From: UBA10649 sp044233495
GTDB taxonomy: Bacteria; Actinomycetota; Actinomycetes; S36-B12
Assembly (NCBI GenBank): GCA_044233495.1
Contig: JBIIJX010000163.1
Coordinates: forward strand, 1-5,701
Reading direction: 5' to 3'
Length of the DNA: 5,701 bases
The notes beneath the pieces were generated by a model. The model did no database searches. It was not told the DNA's origin and saw only the letters and a list, made by a program, of their open reading frames with translations. Shown one piece after another: positions 5,392 through 5,701 of this stretch (its first letter is position 1; the number at the start of each line of letters is the position of its first letter). A program made the translations under genes and the position numbers.

Positions 5392-5701
5392 TCAGTGGTC
5401 GATGTTGACGAGCTCCTCGACCTCGTCGCGCCGCGGCAGCGACGGCACGGCACCGGCACGGGTGGCGGCGAGCGCACCGGCCGCACTGCCCCAGCGCAGG
5501 GCCTCGCTCAGGCTCTGGCCCTCGGCGAGGGAGGCCGCCAGCACGCCGCAGAACGCATCTCCCGCCGCGACGGTATCGACCGCGCGCACGGTGAAGGCGC
5601 CGGCCGATCCGCTGCGCGTGAGCGTCGACCACACGGAGCCGTTCGCGCCGCGCGTGACGATGACCGTGCCCACACCGCGCTCGGCCAGTCGGCGTGCCGC
5701 G
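5392..5701 (-). CDS. rbsK: Ribokinase (PfkB carbohydrate kinase family), C-terminal fragment
   Basis: Only the last 102 residues are present; the N-terminus lies beyond base 5701. Ribokinase phosphorylates D-ribose at O5 with ATP in the cytoplasm, feeding the pentose phosphate pathway. The fragment shows GVGTVIVTRGANGS, the PfkB strand-turn before the nucleotide site. It then shows AVDTVAAGDAFCGVLAASLA, the PfkB signature 2, in which Asp48 of the fragment (codon 5559-5557) is the catalytic base. The AAGD form, rather than GAGD, is common in true ribokinases. The ending, ALAATRAGAVPSLPRRDEVEEL, contains the ribokinase-type T-R-x-G-A-x-x-S-x-P element, where monovalent-cation-binding residues lie in the family. 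The TGA stop is at 5394-5392, 41 bases from the convergent HAD stop. Another PfkB sugar kinase is the main alternative, since the sugar-binding N-terminal half is not visible. Confidence 0.88.
   Translation of the reverse strand, partial: AARRLAERGVGTVIVTRGANGSVWSTLTRSGSAGAFTVRAVDTVAAGDAFCGVLAASLAEGQSLSEALRWGSAAGALAATRAGAVPSLPRRDEVEELVNIDH

Noticed and set aside
5545..5571. AAGD instead of GAGD in the kinase signature as a possible defect
   Set aside because: Ribokinases, including the E. coli enzyme, normally have AAGD here, and the catalytic Asp is kept.
2387..5632. A very long minus-strand open frame of about 1,080 codons opposite the MpaB, heparinase-like and HAD genes
   Set aside because: Its product is Arg/Gly/Val/Asp-rich with no recognisable domain, and it runs antisense through three well-supported genes and on past the HAD stop into the ribokinase gene. 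This is the expected open antisense frame in GC-rich DNA.
1..5701. CRISPR array, mobile element, phage or tRNA gene
   Set aside because: No regularly spaced repeats, transposase motifs, terminal inverted repeats or cloverleaf-like sequence were seen on either strand.

Overview
The window is very GC-rich and uses GTG starts often. Spacing is tight, and the encoded families are typical of Actinomycetota: a membrane-anchored HtrA-type protease, an MpaB/DUF2236 oxygenase and a Sec-exported heparinase II/III-like protein. The host is most likely a free-living or soil-type actinobacterium. The genus cannot be fixed from this sequence; a Nocardioidaceae-like member would fit but is a guess. No rRNA, tRNA, IS element, CRISPR array or phage gene was seen. 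The base composition looks even, so this reads as ordinary chromosome.

Layout. Bases 1-139 (minus) hold the N-terminal end of a Sua5/YrdC-family threonylcarbamoyl-AMP synthase (t6A tRNA modification). It is divergent from a 404-aa trypsin-like HtrA/DegP-type protease at 363-1577 (plus). The 223-bp gap between them carries short direct repeats, an imperfect hairpin, a possible ECF-sigma-type promoter and a strong Shine-Dalgarno. The protease gene is followed by a perfect 17-bp inverted repeat (1619-1664), probably its terminator. Three plus-strand genes follow: an MpaB-family (DUF2236) putative haem oxygenase (1717-2637), a secreted heparinase II/III-like polysaccharide-lyase-type protein (about 2699-4636), and a HAD-superfamily hydrolase (4655-5350). 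The last two are only 18 bp apart. The end of a ribokinase gene (5392-5701, minus) runs convergently into the HAD gene and off the window.

The genes do not form one obvious pathway. The protease and the heparinase-like protein act outside the cytoplasmic membrane (envelope protein quality control; probable glycan cleavage or binding). The t6A synthase, HAD protein and ribokinase are cytoplasmic. The close packing of the heparinase-like and HAD genes suggests co-transcription, but a shared function is only inference. I found no convincing new biological system. The items most worth a second look are the orphan secreted lyase-like protein, the HAD protein lacking the usual second catalytic Asp, the conserved putative haem residues in the MpaB protein, and the repeats in the divergent promoter region.
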